Shown: positions 32,704-41,927 of the stretch, piece after piece | How the letters are laid out: the number at the start of each line of letters is the position of its first letter | How positions within the stretch are numbered: the stretch's first letter is position 1 | NCBI GenBank assembly: GCA_902778125.1 | Contig: CACYWH010000003.1 | Location: forward strand, 1-54,616 | Direction of reading: 5' to 3' | Origin: an uncultured Erysipelotrichaceae bacterium | Lineage (GTDB): Bacteria; Bacillota_I; Bacilli_A; RF39; UBA660 | DNA length: 54,616 nt | Made by a program: the position numbers and the translations under genes | The notes under the pieces: model-generated | What the model was told of the DNA's origin: nothing | The model's input: the letters and a program-made list of their open reading frames with translations, nothing else | Databases searched by the model: none

Positions 32704-34467
32704 ATGATTAATATTAAAGAAGATGAAAGATTACATGTATTGAATCACTCATGTGCACACTTACTTGCTCATGCAGTAAAGCATTTATATCCTGATGCTA
32801 AATTTTGGGTTGGACCAGTTATTGACGATGGATTTTATTATGATATTGATTTAGGAGATGTATCATTAACAGAAGAAGATTTACCTAAAATTGAAAAAGA
32901 AATGAAAAAAATTTCTAAAGATAATAAACTAATTAAAAGAATTGAATTATCAAAACAAGAAGCATTAGATATGTTTAAAGATGATCCATATAAAGTAGAT
33001 TTAATTAGTAGAATGGATGAAAATGATACTATTATATCTGCTTATAGACAAGAAGATTTTATAGATTTATGTAGAGGACCTCATGTTAATTCAACTAAAG
33101 AAATGAAATACTTTAAATTGTTAAAAGTTAGTGGAGCTTATTGGAAGGGTGACTCACATAATAAAATGCTTCAAAGAGTTTATGGTGTATGTTTTGAAAA
33201 TGAAGAAGACCTAAATAATTATGTAACTGAACTTGAAGAAGCTAAATTAAGAGATCATAGAAAAATTGGAAAAGATTTAGAAATATTTATGTCTGATGAT
33301 TTAGTTGGACGTGGACTTCCAATGTTTTTACCAAATGGATATATAATATGGGAAGAACTTGAAAATTATATAAAAGCAAAAGAAAAGAAACTTGGATATA
33401 TGCATGTTCTTACTCCTTGTGTTGGTACTGTAAATTTATATAAAACAAGTGGACACTGGGATCATTATAAAGATAATATGTTTCCTGCAATGGAACTTGA
33501 AGGAGAAAGCTTTGTATTAAGACCAATGAACTGTCCTCACCATATGATGATTTATTCAAATACATTACATTCATATAAAGATTTACCAATTAGAATAGGT
33601 GAAATAGCCCATGATTTTAGATTTGAAGCATCAGGAGCAGTTAAGGGTATAGAAAGAGGAAGACATTTCTGTCAAAATGATGCTCATATATTTGTGACTC
33701 CTGAACAAATTAAATCTGAATTTAAGTCTGTAGTTGATTTAATATTTGATGTATATAAAGATTTTAATATTACAAACTATAGATGTGTTTTATCTTTAAG
33801 AGATCCTGAAGATAAAGAAAAATATCATCCAGATGATGAAATGTGGAATAAAGCTGAAAATGAACTTAGAGAAGTTCTTAACGAATTAGGAATTGATTAT
33901 ACTGAAGAAATAGGTGAAGCTGCTTTCTATGGGCCAAAACTAGATGTAAATGTTAAACCTGCAGTTGGTAATGAATATACTTTATCAACTTGTCAGTTGG
34001 ATTTCTGTTTACCTGCAAAATTTGATTTAAAATATATTGATTCAAATGGAGAAAAGAAAACACCAGTTGTTCTTCATAGAGCAATACTAGGTTCACTTGA
34101 TAGATTCATGGCATATATTTTAGAAGAAACTAAAGGAGCACTACCTTTATGGTTAAGCCCTGTTCAATTAAATATAATTCCAGTAAACAATGAATATCAT
34201 TTAGAATATTGTAAAGAATTACAAGAGAAATTTGATAGTATGAATTTTAGAGCTAAATTAGATGATAGAGATGAAAAATTATCTTATAAGATGAGAGAAA
34301 GTCAAACTAAGAAAATACCATTAACTTTAATTATTGGAGATAAAGAAAAAGATGGAAATCTTGTAAGTTATAGGAAATTTGGTAGTACTGAAACATTTAC
34401 TATGAATATAGATGAATTTGTATCTACGGTAAAAGATACTATTAATAATAAAAAGTATAATTTATAA
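32704..34467 (+). CDS. thrS: threonine--tRNA ligase, lacking the TGS domain
   Basis: This 587-residue class II synthetase charges tRNA-Thr. It starts directly with the editing domain (HSCAH at 15-19, DLCRGPH) instead of the usual N-terminal TGS domain; typical ThrRS has about 640 residues. The catalytic core has LRPMNCPHHM, FRFEASGAVKGIERGRHF and STCQLDFCLP. The C-terminal anticodon-binding domain has KKIPLTLIIGDKE. AAGGAGG precedes the ATG, and expression is under the T-box. Confidence 0.95.
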   Translation: MINIKEDERLHVLNHSCAHLLAHAVKHLYPDAKFWVGPVIDDGFYYDIDLGDVSLTEEDLPKIEKEMKKISKDNKLIKRIELSKQEALDMFKDDPYKVDLISRMDENDTIISAYRQEDFIDLCRGPHVNSTKEMKYFKLLKVSGAYWKGDSHNKMLQRVYGVCFENEEDLNNYVTELEEAKLRDHRKIGKDLEIFMSDDLVGRGLPMFLPNGYIIWEELENYIKAKEKKLGYMHVLTPCVGTVNLYKTSGHWDHYKDNMFPAMELEGESFVLRPMNCPHHMMIYSNTLHSYKDLPIRIGEIAHDFRFEASGAVKGIERGRHFCQNDAHIFVTPEQIKSEFKSVVDLIFDVYKDFNITNYRCVLSLRDPEDKEKYHPDDEMWNKAENELREVLNELGIDYTEEIGEAAFYGPKLDVNVKPAVGNEYTLSTCQLDFCLPAKFDLKYIDSNGEKKTPVVLHRAILGSLDRFMAYILEETKGALPLWLSPVQLNIIPVNNEYHLEYCKELQEKFDSMNFRAKLDDRDEKLSYKMRESQTKKIPLTLIIGDKEKDGNLVSYRKFGSTETFTMNIDEFVSTVKDTINNKKYNL

Positions 34468-34480
34468 ACTATTTAAATTG

Positions 34481-34509
34481 TTGACTTTATAAAAAAATAG
34501 TGGTAAATT
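34481..34509 (+). promoter_or_regulatory. promoter between thrS and rel
   Basis: TTGACT (34481-34486), 17 bases, TAAATT (34504-34509) with TGG before it. Confidence 0.65.
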
Positions 34510-34540
34510 GGCTTTATTATTTTAATAGTGAGGTAGTCAA

Positions 34541-34627
34541 ATGGGAAGATTATATTATGAAATCAATAGTAATATAATTAATTGCATAATTAATTGCAAA
34601 GGTTTTGACTGCAAAAATAATAAATAA
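34541..34627 (+). CDS. 28-residue Cys-containing small ORF or leader peptide
   Basis: ATG 34541 has GAGGT at good spacing. The product MGRLYYEINSNIINC... ends INCKGFDCKNNK, with three cysteines in ten residues. It has its own promoter, and its stop lies at the foot of a terminator, just before the rel RBS. It may be an independent small protein, or a leader peptide whose translation influences transcription into rel. Confidence 0.5.
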   Translation: MGRLYYEINSNIINCIINCKGFDCKNNK

Positions 34628-34661
34628 AAGTGGAATACGGCATCAGCCTGTTTCGCTTTTT
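34626..34661 (+). terminator. terminator or attenuator before rel
   Basis: AAAAGTGGAA (34626-34635) pairs with TTTCGCTTTT (34651-34660) using two G-T wobbles, with an inner GGC/GCC. The rel ATG is 21 bases further. Confidence 0.6.
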
Positions 34662-34681
34662 AATTTAGGGAGGTGTGTTAT

Positions 34682-36118
34682 ATGAATAAATTGACTCTTG
34701 ATGATTTATTAAATCTAATTAGGTCTTATAATCCTTTAGAAGTAGATAAAATAAGAAAAGCATATGATTATGCTGATAGTTTACATAAAGGACAATATAG
34801 AGAAAGTGGAGAAGAATATATAACACATCCATTAAATGTAGCATACATTTTAGCACAAATGCATGCTGATTCTGACACAGTATGTGCTGGACTTTTACAT
34901 GATACACTTGAAGATACAAACGCAACTAAAGAAGATATAGCTCATTATTTTAATACTGATATAGCTAATTTAGTAGATGGAGTTACAAAAATATCAAAAT
35001 TAAACTATTCAAGTAAACAAGATTTAAATAATGCTAATACAAGAAAAATAATTACAAGCATAACAGATGATGTAAGAATTATTATAATTAAACTTGCAGA
35101 TAGATTACATAATATGAGAACTATGGAATTCAAAAAAGAGTTTAAACAAAAAGAAAACTCACTAGAAACAATGGAAATATTTGTTCCCTTAGCATATTAT
35201 ATTGGTGCTTATAGAATAAAAAATGAACTAGCAGATATATCATTTAAATATTTAATGCCAAATAAATATGATGAAATATCTAAAAAAAGGAAAATAATAG
35301 AAAAAGATTATGAAGATATATTAAGTGAAATGTTATTCAAAATAAAAAGAATACTTGAAGATAATAATATTCCAAATGAAATAAAAATAAGGACCAAAAA
35401 TATTTATAGCATTTATAAAAAAATGAATGATGGATATAGAATGTCGGATATACATGATTTATTTTCTTTAAAAGTAATGGTAGATGAGATAGATAATTGC
35501 TACATAGCACTTAGATATATACATAGCTTATACCATCCCTTAAATGAAAAATTTAAAGATTATATATGTAATCCAAAAACAAATATGTATAAATCTCTTC
35601 ATACTACAGTTTTTGGCCCACAAAATAAACTTGTACAAGCCCAAATAAGAACTTTTGATATGGATAAAGTAGCATTATATGGATTAACTACATATTGGGA
35701 TATAGAAAAAGGTAAAGCAAGAAATGTAATGCAAAAAGACTTAAAAAATAAATATCAATTCTTTAGATCATTATTAGAAATAAATAAAGTATTTTCAGAT
35801 AATCAAGAATTTGTAAAACAAATTAAATCAGAATTATTTAGTGATAAAATATACGTTTATACTATGAAGGGAGATGTAATTGAACTTCCTAAAGATTCAA
35901 CTATTATAGACTTTGCATACAGTTTATCAAAAGATATTGGAAATACTTTAGTAGGCGCAATAGTAAATGGAGAATATGTTAATGTAGATACAGTATTGCA
36001 TAATAAAGATAGAGTAAAAGTAATAACAGATAATTTATCATATGGGCCAAAAGAAGAATGGCTTGATATTGCTCAAACAACACTCGCTAGAAGAAAAATA
36101 ATGGAATTTAAAAAATAA
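34682..36118 (+). CDS. rel: RelA/SpoT family (p)ppGpp enzyme, short form
   Basis: This 478-residue alarmone synthetase/hydrolase has an HD hydrolase domain with H49, H73-D74 and E77-D78 (LLHDTLEDT). The synthetase domain has DLFSLKVMVD and NMYKSLHTTVFGP. A TGS domain follows (about 385-450, DKIYVYTMKGDVIELP). The helical, zinc-finger and ACT regions of long Rel proteins (about 730 residues) are absent. ATG 34682 is preferred over GTG 34673 because GGGAGGTG fits it. Both activities look possible. Confidence 0.92.
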   Translation: MNKLTLDDLLNLIRSYNPLEVDKIRKAYDYADSLHKGQYRESGEEYITHPLNVAYILAQMHADSDTVCAGLLHDTLEDTNATKEDIAHYFNTDIANLVDGVTKISKLNYSSKQDLNNANTRKIITSITDDVRIIIIKLADRLHNMRTMEFKKEFKQKENSLETMEIFVPLAYYIGAYRIKNELADISFKYLMPNKYDEISKKRKIIEKDYEDILSEMLFKIKRILEDNNIPNEIKIRTKNIYSIYKKMNDGYRMSDIHDLFSLKVMVDEIDNCYIALRYIHSLYHPLNEKFKDYICNPKTNMYKSLHTTVFGPQNKLVQAQIRTFDMDKVALYGLTTYWDIEKGKARNVMQKDLKNKYQFFRSLLEINKVFSDNQEFVKQIKSELFSDKIYVYTMKGDVIELPKDSTIIDFAYSLSKDIGNTLVGAIVNGEYVNVDTVLHNKDRVKVITDNLSYGPKEEWLDIAQTTLARRKIMEFKK

Positions 36119-36139
36119 AGATGCATTTAAGCATCTTTA
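36116..36139. terminator. bidirectional terminator
   Basis: AAAGATGC / GCATCTTT with flanking A and T runs, between the convergent rel and XRE genes. Confidence 0.8.
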
Positions 36140-36402
36140 TTTTTATCCTTTATCTTTTCGATTTTAATTGTATAACCAATAGGTCCTAATATTTCAAGTA
36201 AATTTTTAATAGTAGTAGAATGCATACCACTTTCTATTCTAGCTATTTTAACCCTGTTTACATTAGAATAAATGGATAATAACTCTTGAGTTAAATTATT
36301 TTCCTTTCTAAATCTAACAAACTCACGAATAAATTCTTGCTCAAGTTCTTCAGGAGTTTTGTTAACCTCAATATAATTTACATAATCACACATCTTTTTC
36401 AT
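36127..36402 (-). CDS. XRE-family helix-turn-helix regulator
   Basis: From ATG 36402 this is 91 residues. The HTH spans FVRFRKENNLTQELLSIYSN with recognition helix NVNRVKIARIESGMHS, and the end has the NLLEILGPIGYTIKIEK pattern common in antitoxin-like XRE proteins. In-frame GTG and ATG codons upstream overlap the promoter -10, so the mRNA is probably leaderless. No toxin gene is adjacent. It is divergent from the acyl-CoA ligase-like gene and may regulate it. Confidence 0.85.
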   Translation of the reverse strand: MKKMCDYVNYIEVNKTPEELEQEFIREFVRFRKENNLTQELLSIYSNVNRVKIARIESGMHSTTIKNLLEILGPIGYTIKIEKIKDKNKDA

Positions 36403-36410
36403 ATGCACAT

Positions 36411-36439
36411 ATTGTAGCACATTTGATACATTTGGTCAA
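36411..36439 (-). promoter_or_regulatory. promoter of the XRE regulator
   Basis: On the minus strand TTGACC (36439-36434), 17 bases, TACAAT (36416-36411) with TGC before it. The start site would fall two or three bases before ATG 36402. Confidence 0.75.
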
Positions 36440-36500
36440 CTGAAATGTTTAATATTTTTTTAGTATGTGCTAAAATTGATACTAGAAAGAGGGAGAGAGA

Positions 36501-38282
36501 ATGGAAAATACTAATAAATATTATAGAAATAAACCAATAAGGGAATTTGATTTAAATAAAACAATGTATGAAACTATTAATATGTATAATTCTGATAATT
36601 TAAATAGCACTGCAGTTAGTTTTTTGGGCTATAACATGAAATATGGTCAGTTGATGGATAATGTTAATAAACTAGCTGATGCCTATGTAAAAAGTGGCGT
36701 TAAGTGTGGTGATACAGTTGCAATTTGCACAATAAATATGCCTCTTGTTCAAGAAAATCTTTTAGCACTAAGTAAGATAGGCGTAACATCAAAATGGATA
36801 GATTTGAGATGTAAACCAAAAGAGTTAATCAAAAATATTAATGAAAGTAACTGCAATATTATTGTTGCTTTTGAAGATATTGTTCCTGTAATAGCGGATA
36901 TCATTAGTGAGACCAATCTAAAAAAAGTTATAGTTGCTTCTCCAAAAAGTTATTTGAATCCACTTATTAGGGTTCTTGCTGATTTGAGGGATAAACATAA
37001 TGGAAAAATATTAAATATTCCTGCTGGTGATAAATTTATTGATTATAAATCTTTTTTGAATTCTGGAAAAATTAATAATAATATAAAAGCTGTTAGTTTT
37101 GAAAAAGATAGACCTTCTTTAATTATTCAATCAAGCGGTAGTACAGGTGTTCCTAAATCAATTATACATACTGAATATAATTTTAATTCTGAAATGCAAA
37201 AAGAAGCTTATTCTGATCTTCCATTTGAAAAAGGAAAAACAATGCATATTGCAATACCGCCATTTATAATTTATGGCTTATGTAATTCAGTTTACGCCGC
37301 GATGGCTTTTAGCATGAAGGCAGAAATGACACCATTTATATCCGAAACAACTGTTTATGATGACTTGGGAAAATTTGATTATTCTTGTGCGGCTCCATTG
37401 CATTATAGATACATATATAATAAGATACTTGAATTGGAAGAAAGAATAAAATATCTTTCATCAATGAATGATAAAAAATCAAAAATAGATTTACATAAAT
37501 CATTAGTTGAACTATCTAGTATTTTTAAAAAAATTAATAGGGTCAAAGTCTTCGTATCAGGTGGAGATAAGATGTCTAGTACAGAATTGTTGCAAATGGA
37601 ACATACGTTGGGAAAAACAATTGTAAATGGTTATGGTAATAACGAAGTTAGTGGTGCGGCAATTATTTCACCTGTTTATGCGTGTAAGCCTGATTCAATA
37701 GGTATACCATTAAAAGGAGTTGAAGTAGCATGTTTTGATCCTGAAACTGGAGATAGAAAAAATGTTAATGAAATAGGAGAAATATGTATACAAACTGATA
37801 GTGCATTTGTTGGATATTTAGGTAATCCAAGTGAAACGGAAAAAGTCAAGAGAAAACACGAAGATGGAAAAAGTTGGATTCATACTGGTGATTTAGGATA
37901 TGTTGATGAAGATGGATTTGTATATATAGAGGGTAGAAGTAAGCGATTAATAAAAAGGAATTCATTTAAAATTTCTCCTAATACTATTGAAAATGTGATT
38001 ATGAAAATTGATGATGTCAATGATTGCGTTGTGGTTGGTGTTCCGGATGAAAAAGAGCAATCTGTTCCTATGGCATACATTGAAATAAAACCAGATTGTA
38101 AATTAAATATTCAGGATGTCATTGCTAAAATAAATAAAATTTGCAAGGATGAATTACCTGATTATGAAATACCTAAATATGTAGAGATAATAGAAAAAAT
38201 CCCTTATAATAATCAGAAAAAAGCATTTAAAGAATTGGAAAATGCAGGAGCTGAATTTGTTCTTAAGAAAAAATTGAGTTAA
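36501..38282 (+). CDS. AMP-dependent synthetase/ligase
   Basis: This 593-residue adenylate-forming enzyme has the P-loop QSSGSTGVPKSI, the YGNNEVSG adenine motif, HTGDLGYVDEDG, GRSKRLIKRN with the hinge, and a C-terminal domain near NNQKKAFKEL with the lysine region. This is the acyl-CoA synthetase/DltA class, activating a carboxylate as acyl-AMP. The substrate (fatty acid, amino acid or other) cannot be read from sequence, and no carrier protein gene is adjacent. RBS GAGGGAGAGAG precedes the ATG. Confidence 0.88.
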   Translation: MENTNKYYRNKPIREFDLNKTMYETINMYNSDNLNSTAVSFLGYNMKYGQLMDNVNKLADAYVKSGVKCGDTVAICTINMPLVQENLLALSKIGVTSKWIDLRCKPKELIKNINESNCNIIVAFEDIVPVIADIISETNLKKVIVASPKSYLNPLIRVLADLRDKHNGKILNIPAGDKFIDYKSFLNSGKINNNIKAVSFEKDRPSLIIQSSGSTGVPKSIIHTEYNFNSEMQKEAYSDLPFEKGKTMHIAIPPFIIYGLCNSVYAAMAFSMKAEMTPFISETTVYDDLGKFDYSCAAPLHYRYIYNKILELEERIKYLSSMNDKKSKIDLHKSLVELSSIFKKINRVKVFVSGGDKMSSTELLQMEHTLGKTIVNGYGNNEVSGAAIISPVYACKPDSIGIPLKGVEVACFDPETGDRKNVNEIGEICIQTDSAFVGYLGNPSETEKVKRKHEDGKSWIHTGDLGYVDEDGFVYIEGRSKRLIKRNSFKISPNTIENVIMKIDDVNDCVVVGVPDEKEQSVPMAYIEIKPDCKLNIQDVIAKINKICKDELPDYEIPKYVEIIEKIPYNNQKKAFKELENAGAEFVLKKKLS

Positions 38283-38316
38283 ATGTACTAAATTATATTT
38301 GTTTGGTGTAAAAATG

Positions 38317-38325
38317 TGTTATAAT
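38317..38325 (+). promoter_or_regulatory. extended -10 promoter of the hybrid kinase gene
   Basis: TGTTATAAT at 38317-38325, 25 bases before the ATG. Confidence 0.6.
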
Positions 38326-38349
38326 ACTATTTAGAATAGGAGTGTAGAA

Positions 38350-40173
38350 ATGACTATATTTTTATCTATAGCGGGTTTGGTATATATTATAGCCTTATCG
38401 ATTTTCTTTTTTACTAAAAAGAAAATTTCATCTAAAGAATTATCCATTTTCAAGTGTCTTATTATTACTACAATTATATCACTTGTTTCTGAATTGCTTA
38501 TAGTATTGTTTAGAACAAACAAATATTTTTTAATTTCTGATGTTTGTATGAAAATATATTTGATTTGTATTTTGATATGGACTATGATATTTACTATTTA
38601 TGTATTTTCAATTTCAGATATCAAAAGATTTAAATTTTTTTCTTACAAGTTTATTAAGCCAGTATATTATATTTTAAATTTGTTTTTTGCTGTGGCCATC
38701 GCTTTGTTACCTATAAGCTTTTACCAAAATGGGAATATTGGATACTCTTACGGTCCATGTATAGACTTTTTATATTCGGTTAGTTTTGGATATACTATGG
38801 TCATTATATTGATGCTATTGCTTAATGTTAAAAATATCAAGAACAAAAAATATATTCCTGTATTTTTCTTGGTTATTCTGTTGATTATATCATCAAACAT
38901 TCAAAAAATGCATCCTGAAATATTGCTAATAAATTTTATTTATTCTTTTGTTGTATTTCTAATGTACTTTACAATCGAGAATCCAGATTTACAAATGATA
39001 GAATTGTTAAATCAAGCTAAAGATCAAGCTGAAAAGGCTAATAATGCTAAGAGTGATTTTTTAAGTAGTATGTCACATGAGATTAGAACACCACTTAATG
39101 CTATTGTTGGATTTAGTAATGGGCTTATTGATAATGATAAGTTGGATCCAGAAGCTAAAGAGGATGTTAAAAATATAATTATGGCTAGTGATTCTTTACT
39201 TGAATTAGTTAATGGTATTCTTGATATTTCTAAAATTGAAGCTGGTAAACTTGAGATAATAGATACTAACTATAGTTTTAATAAAATATTTGAGGAACTT
39301 GTTTTGCTTACTAAGGCTAGACTTGGCGAAAAGCCTCTTGAATTTAAATATTCTTATGATGAATCTATTCCAGAATATTTATATGGTGATGGTGCTAGAA
39401 TAAAACAAGTTATATTAAATTTACTTACTAATGCTGTTAAATATACTAAGGATGGATATATTGATTTTAGAGTTAGAAGTGTTATTAAAGATGATGTTAT
39501 TAGATTAATAGTTTCTGTTGAGGACTCTGGAATTGGTATTAAGAAAGAAAGTATAGATAAATTATTTAGTAAATTTGAAAGACTTGGAGTTGAAAAGGAT
39601 ACTACTGTTGAAGGTACTGGATTAGGTCTTGCAATTACTAAAAGGTTAGTTGAAATGATGGGTGGAAATATTGCTGTACAAAGTATATATGGAAGAGGTA
39701 GCATTTTTACAGTATCAATTGATCAAAAAATAGTTAAGGGTGCTGAACTTGAAAAAGTTAAAGCGCAAGAAAATGTTGTAAAAGAAGAATCATCTACTAT
39801 AGATGCAAGTAATAAGAATGTACTTGTAGTTGATGATAATAATTTAAATATTAAAGTTGCTACTAGATTATTAACTCCATATAAATGTAATGTTACTGGT
39901 TTATCTTCTGGACAAGAGTGTATTGATAAATTTGTAAGTGGGGAAAAATTCGATTTAATATTATTAGATGATATGATGCCTAAAATGAGTGGTAGTGAAA
40001 CATTGGTTAAATTAAAAGAGATGCCTTCATTTAATACACCGGTTGTAGTTTTAACAGCAAATGCTATTAGCGGAATGAAGGAAGAGTATTTAAAGAAGGG
40101 CTTTGATGATTATTTAAGTAAACCAATAGAAAAAGCAGAACTTAATAGGGTTATAAAGAAGTATTTAGGTTAA
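38350..40173 (+). CDS. hybrid sensor histidine kinase (7 TM, HK, receiver)
   Basis: This 607-residue membrane kinase has about seven hydrophobic helices (2-22, 38-54, 66-87, 104-125, 146-160, 169-184, 193-209) as input and a short coiled coil. The dimerization domain has phospho-acceptor His243 in [12 protein letters not shown]. The ATPase has [17 protein letters not shown] and GTGLGLAI. The C-terminal receiver has acceptor Asp540 in [13 protein letters not shown] and the Lys in YLSKPIE. It is followed by an Hpt-receiver gene, so phosphate could pass His-Asp-His-Asp. The signal is unknown. Confidence 0.93.
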   Translation: MTIFLSIAGLVYIIALSIFFFTKKKISSKELSIFKCLIITTIISLVSELLIVLFRTNKYFLISDVCMKIYLICILIWTMIFTIYVFSISDIKRFKFFSYKFIKPVYYILNLFFAVAIALLPISFYQNGNIGYSYGPCIDFLYSVSFGYTMVIILMLLLNVKNIKNKKYIPVFFLVILLIISSNIQKMHPEILLINFIYSFVVFLMYFTIENPDLQMIELLNQAKDQAEKANNAKSDFLSSMSHEIRTPLNAIVGFSNGLIDNDKLDPEAKEDVKNIIMASDSLLELVNGILDISKIEAGKLEIIDTNYSFNKIFEELVLLTKARLGEKPLEFKYSYDESIPEYLYGDGARIKQVILNLLTNAVKYTKDGYIDFRVRSVIKDDVIRLIVSVEDSGIGIKKESIDKLFSKFERLGVEKDTTVEGTGLGLAITKRLVEMMGGNIAVQSIYGRGSIFTVSIDQKIVKGAELEKVKAQENVVKEESSTIDASNKNVLVVDDNNLNIKVATRLLTPYKCNVTGLSSGQECIDKFVSGEKFDLILLDDMMPKMSGSETLVKLKEMPSFNTPVVVLTANAISGMKEEYLKKGFDDYLSKPIEKAELNRVIKKYLG

Positions 40174-40183
40174 TACTTCTTTT
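40157..40183 (+). terminator. terminator of the hybrid kinase gene
   Basis: AGAAGTATT / AATACTTCT, then TTTG. It overlaps the stop codon. Confidence 0.7.
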
Positions 40184-40228
40184 GTTTAATATTTGATACA
40201 AAAATAACTTTTATATAAATAATAATTA

Positions 40229-40237
40229 TGTTATAAT
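40229..40237 (+). promoter_or_regulatory. extended -10 promoter of the Hpt-receiver gene
   Basis: TGTTATAAT at 40229-40237, 21 bases before the ATG. Confidence 0.55.
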
Positions 40238-40258
40238 GTATCTAGAGTAGGTGATAAT

Positions 40259-41038
40259 ATGAAAGATGTAACTATTTTAACTAGTAATGGAGTTAATGTT
40301 GAAAAAAGTTTAGAACTTTTTGGGGACATGGAAATGTATGATGCTACATTAAATGATTTTTTAGAAGATGTAGACAAAAAAATTGAGGCTTTAAAGAAAT
40401 ATAGAGAATCAGGTGATATGCCTAATTATGCTATTGAAGTTCATGCATTAAAGAGTGATGCTAGATATTTAGGATTTGTGACTTTAGCAGATCTTGCTTA
40501 TGACTTAGAACTTAAGAGTAAGGCTAATGATATTATGTATGTTTATGAACATCATGATGGATTATTAGTTGAAGCACAAAGATGTATTAATTTAGCACGT
40601 AAATATTTAGGAAAAGAAGTTAAAGAAGATTTAATTAGTGCTATGACAAATGGTGGAATGAAAGAAGAAGCTATATTAGTTGTAGATGATTCTAATTTGG
40701 TAGCAAACTTTATTAAAAAAATATTTGATGATAAATATGAAGTTTATATTGCTAATGATGGAGCACGTGCAATTGAACTTGTAAGTGGGCCAAATGCTGA
40801 TAAAATTAAGTGTATGTTACTTGACTTAAATATGCCAAATGTAAATGGTTTTGCTGTTTTAGAATATTTTAAAAATAATAATTTATTTGTTAAAATTCCT
40901 GTATCTATTATTACTGGTAATGATACACGTGATCAAGTAGAGGAAGCATTTAATTATCCAATAATTGATTTATTATCAAAACCATTTAATGAAAGAGATA
41001 TTAAAAGAATTATTGAAAAAACAGTTTCTAAATACTAA
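40259..41038 (+). CDS. Hpt - receiver phosphotransfer protein
   Basis: In this 259-residue protein, residues 20-118 form an Hpt four-helix bundle with acceptor His62 in VHALKSDARYLG. Residues 137-257 are a receiver with Asp189 in LLDLNMPNVNG, the acidic pair VVDDSN, and Lys in LSKPFNERD. There is no DNA-binding or enzymatic output domain, so it is a relay intermediate, probably taking phosphate from the upstream hybrid kinase. The final target is not in the window. Confidence 0.9.
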   Translation: MKDVTILTSNGVNVEKSLELFGDMEMYDATLNDFLEDVDKKIEALKKYRESGDMPNYAIEVHALKSDARYLGFVTLADLAYDLELKSKANDIMYVYEHHDGLLVEAQRCINLARKYLGKEVKEDLISAMTNGGMKEEAILVVDDSNLVANFIKKIFDDKYEVYIANDGARAIELVSGPNADKIKCMLLDLNMPNVNGFAVLEYFKNNNLFVKIPVSIITGNDTRDQVEEAFNYPIIDLLSKPFNERDIKRIIEKTVSKY

Positions 41039-41057
41039 GTGTTTACTTAGTATTTTT
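41031..41057 (+). terminator. terminator of the Hpt-receiver gene
   Basis: AATACTAAG / CTTAGTATT followed by seven Ts. Confidence 0.85.
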
Positions 41058-41107
41058 TTATGAATAATTATATTTTCATATTAATATAATGTTGTAGAGG
41101 TGAAGAT

Positions 41108-41599
41108 ATGATTAATAGACAAAATCTTTGGTTTTTAACGTTATTTTCTTTAATACTTATTTTAGGTGTATATTATATTACACTACCAAGTGAAATATTT
41201 AGTAAAAAGGGAATAGAGAGTGTAAGTAAAAATGTAGATGTAGTAGTTAGTGAAAATGATAAATTAGTGGCACTTAGGGTAGAGAGAAATGAAAAAATAG
41301 CATCAGTTATGGGTGAACTTCAAGAAAAGATAACTTCTCCTTCTTCAACAACTGAAGATAAAAATGCAGCATTTGAAGAACTACAAATATTAAATTTAGC
41401 AAAAGGTAAAGAAACATTTCTTGAAAATAAAATCTTTGATAAATATAAAATAAAATCGTTTGTTGAAATAGATAATGATGATATTAAAGTAACTATCACG
41501 TCAAATGAGCATAATAGTAAAATAGCAAATGATATTATGAAATGTGTTCAAGAAGAATTTAATGATAAAAAGAATATAGTAATTAGATTTGAATCATAA
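41108..41599 (+). CDS. spoIIIAH: SpoIIIAH-like protein
   Basis: This 163-residue protein has a short cytoplasmic start (INRQNLWFL) and one helix (about 8-25). Its soluble ring-building domain has the Glu/Lys-rich helix, EELQILNLAKGKETFLEN, and the ending KIANDIMKCVQEEF...IVIRF typical of SpoIIIAH. In Bacillus it forms the mother-cell/forespore channel with SpoIIQ. It stands apart from any other spoIIIA gene in this window. It is slightly shorter than the Bacillus protein. Confidence 0.82.
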   Translation: MINRQNLWFLTLFSLILILGVYYITLPSEIFSKKGIESVSKNVDVVVSENDKLVALRVERNEKIASVMGELQEKITSPSSTTEDKNAAFEELQILNLAKGKETFLENKIFDKYKIKSFVEIDNDDIKVTITSNEHNSKIANDIMKCVQEEFNDKKNIVIRFES

Positions 41600-41671
41600 T
41601 ATTTTTTCACATAATATAATTATTGTCATAAATTATCTTAGGGAAAGCATTATTATGCGAAAGAGGTGTTT

Positions 41672-41878
41672 ATGACAGGAACAATATTAACTAAAAGAGA
41701 AAAAGATGTATTTGAATTACTTGTTCTTAATAAAAGTACTAAGGATATTGCAGAAGAATTAAATATTAGTGAAAAGACTGTAAGGAATCATGTCTCAAAT
41801 GCAATGCAAAAACTTGGATGTAAATCAAGAGCAGGAGCAGTAATAGAACTCTTAAAGTTAGGAGAAATTGAAATATAA
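41672..41878 (+). CDS. gerE: GerE-like LuxR-type regulator
   Basis: This 68-residue protein consists only of a LuxR/GerE helix-turn-helix: LTKREKDVFELLVLNKSTKD followed by ISEKTVRNHVSNAMQKLG. Stand-alone proteins of this size are the GerE type, the late mother-cell sporulation regulator. ATG 41672 follows GAAAGAGGTG; GTG 41666 lies inside that site. Its place between spoIIIAH and gerM supports the name. Confidence 0.82.
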   Translation: MTGTILTKREKDVFELLVLNKSTKDIAEELNISEKTVRNHVSNAMQKLGCKSRAGAVIELLKLGEIEI

Positions 41879-41880
41879 AA

Positions 41881-41902
41881 ATGGCTATATATAGTCATTT
41901 TT
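41881..41902 (+). terminator. gerE terminator
   Basis: ATGGCTA / TAGTCAT with one wobble and loop TATA, then Ts. Confidence 0.65.
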
Positions 41903-41927
41903 ATATTATTTAAAGCATATTATTAGT

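Noticed and set aside
34719-34925. Minus-strand ORF inside rel
   Set aside because: It is a shadow of the rel coding frame with low-complexity His/Leu/Tyr content and no RBS.
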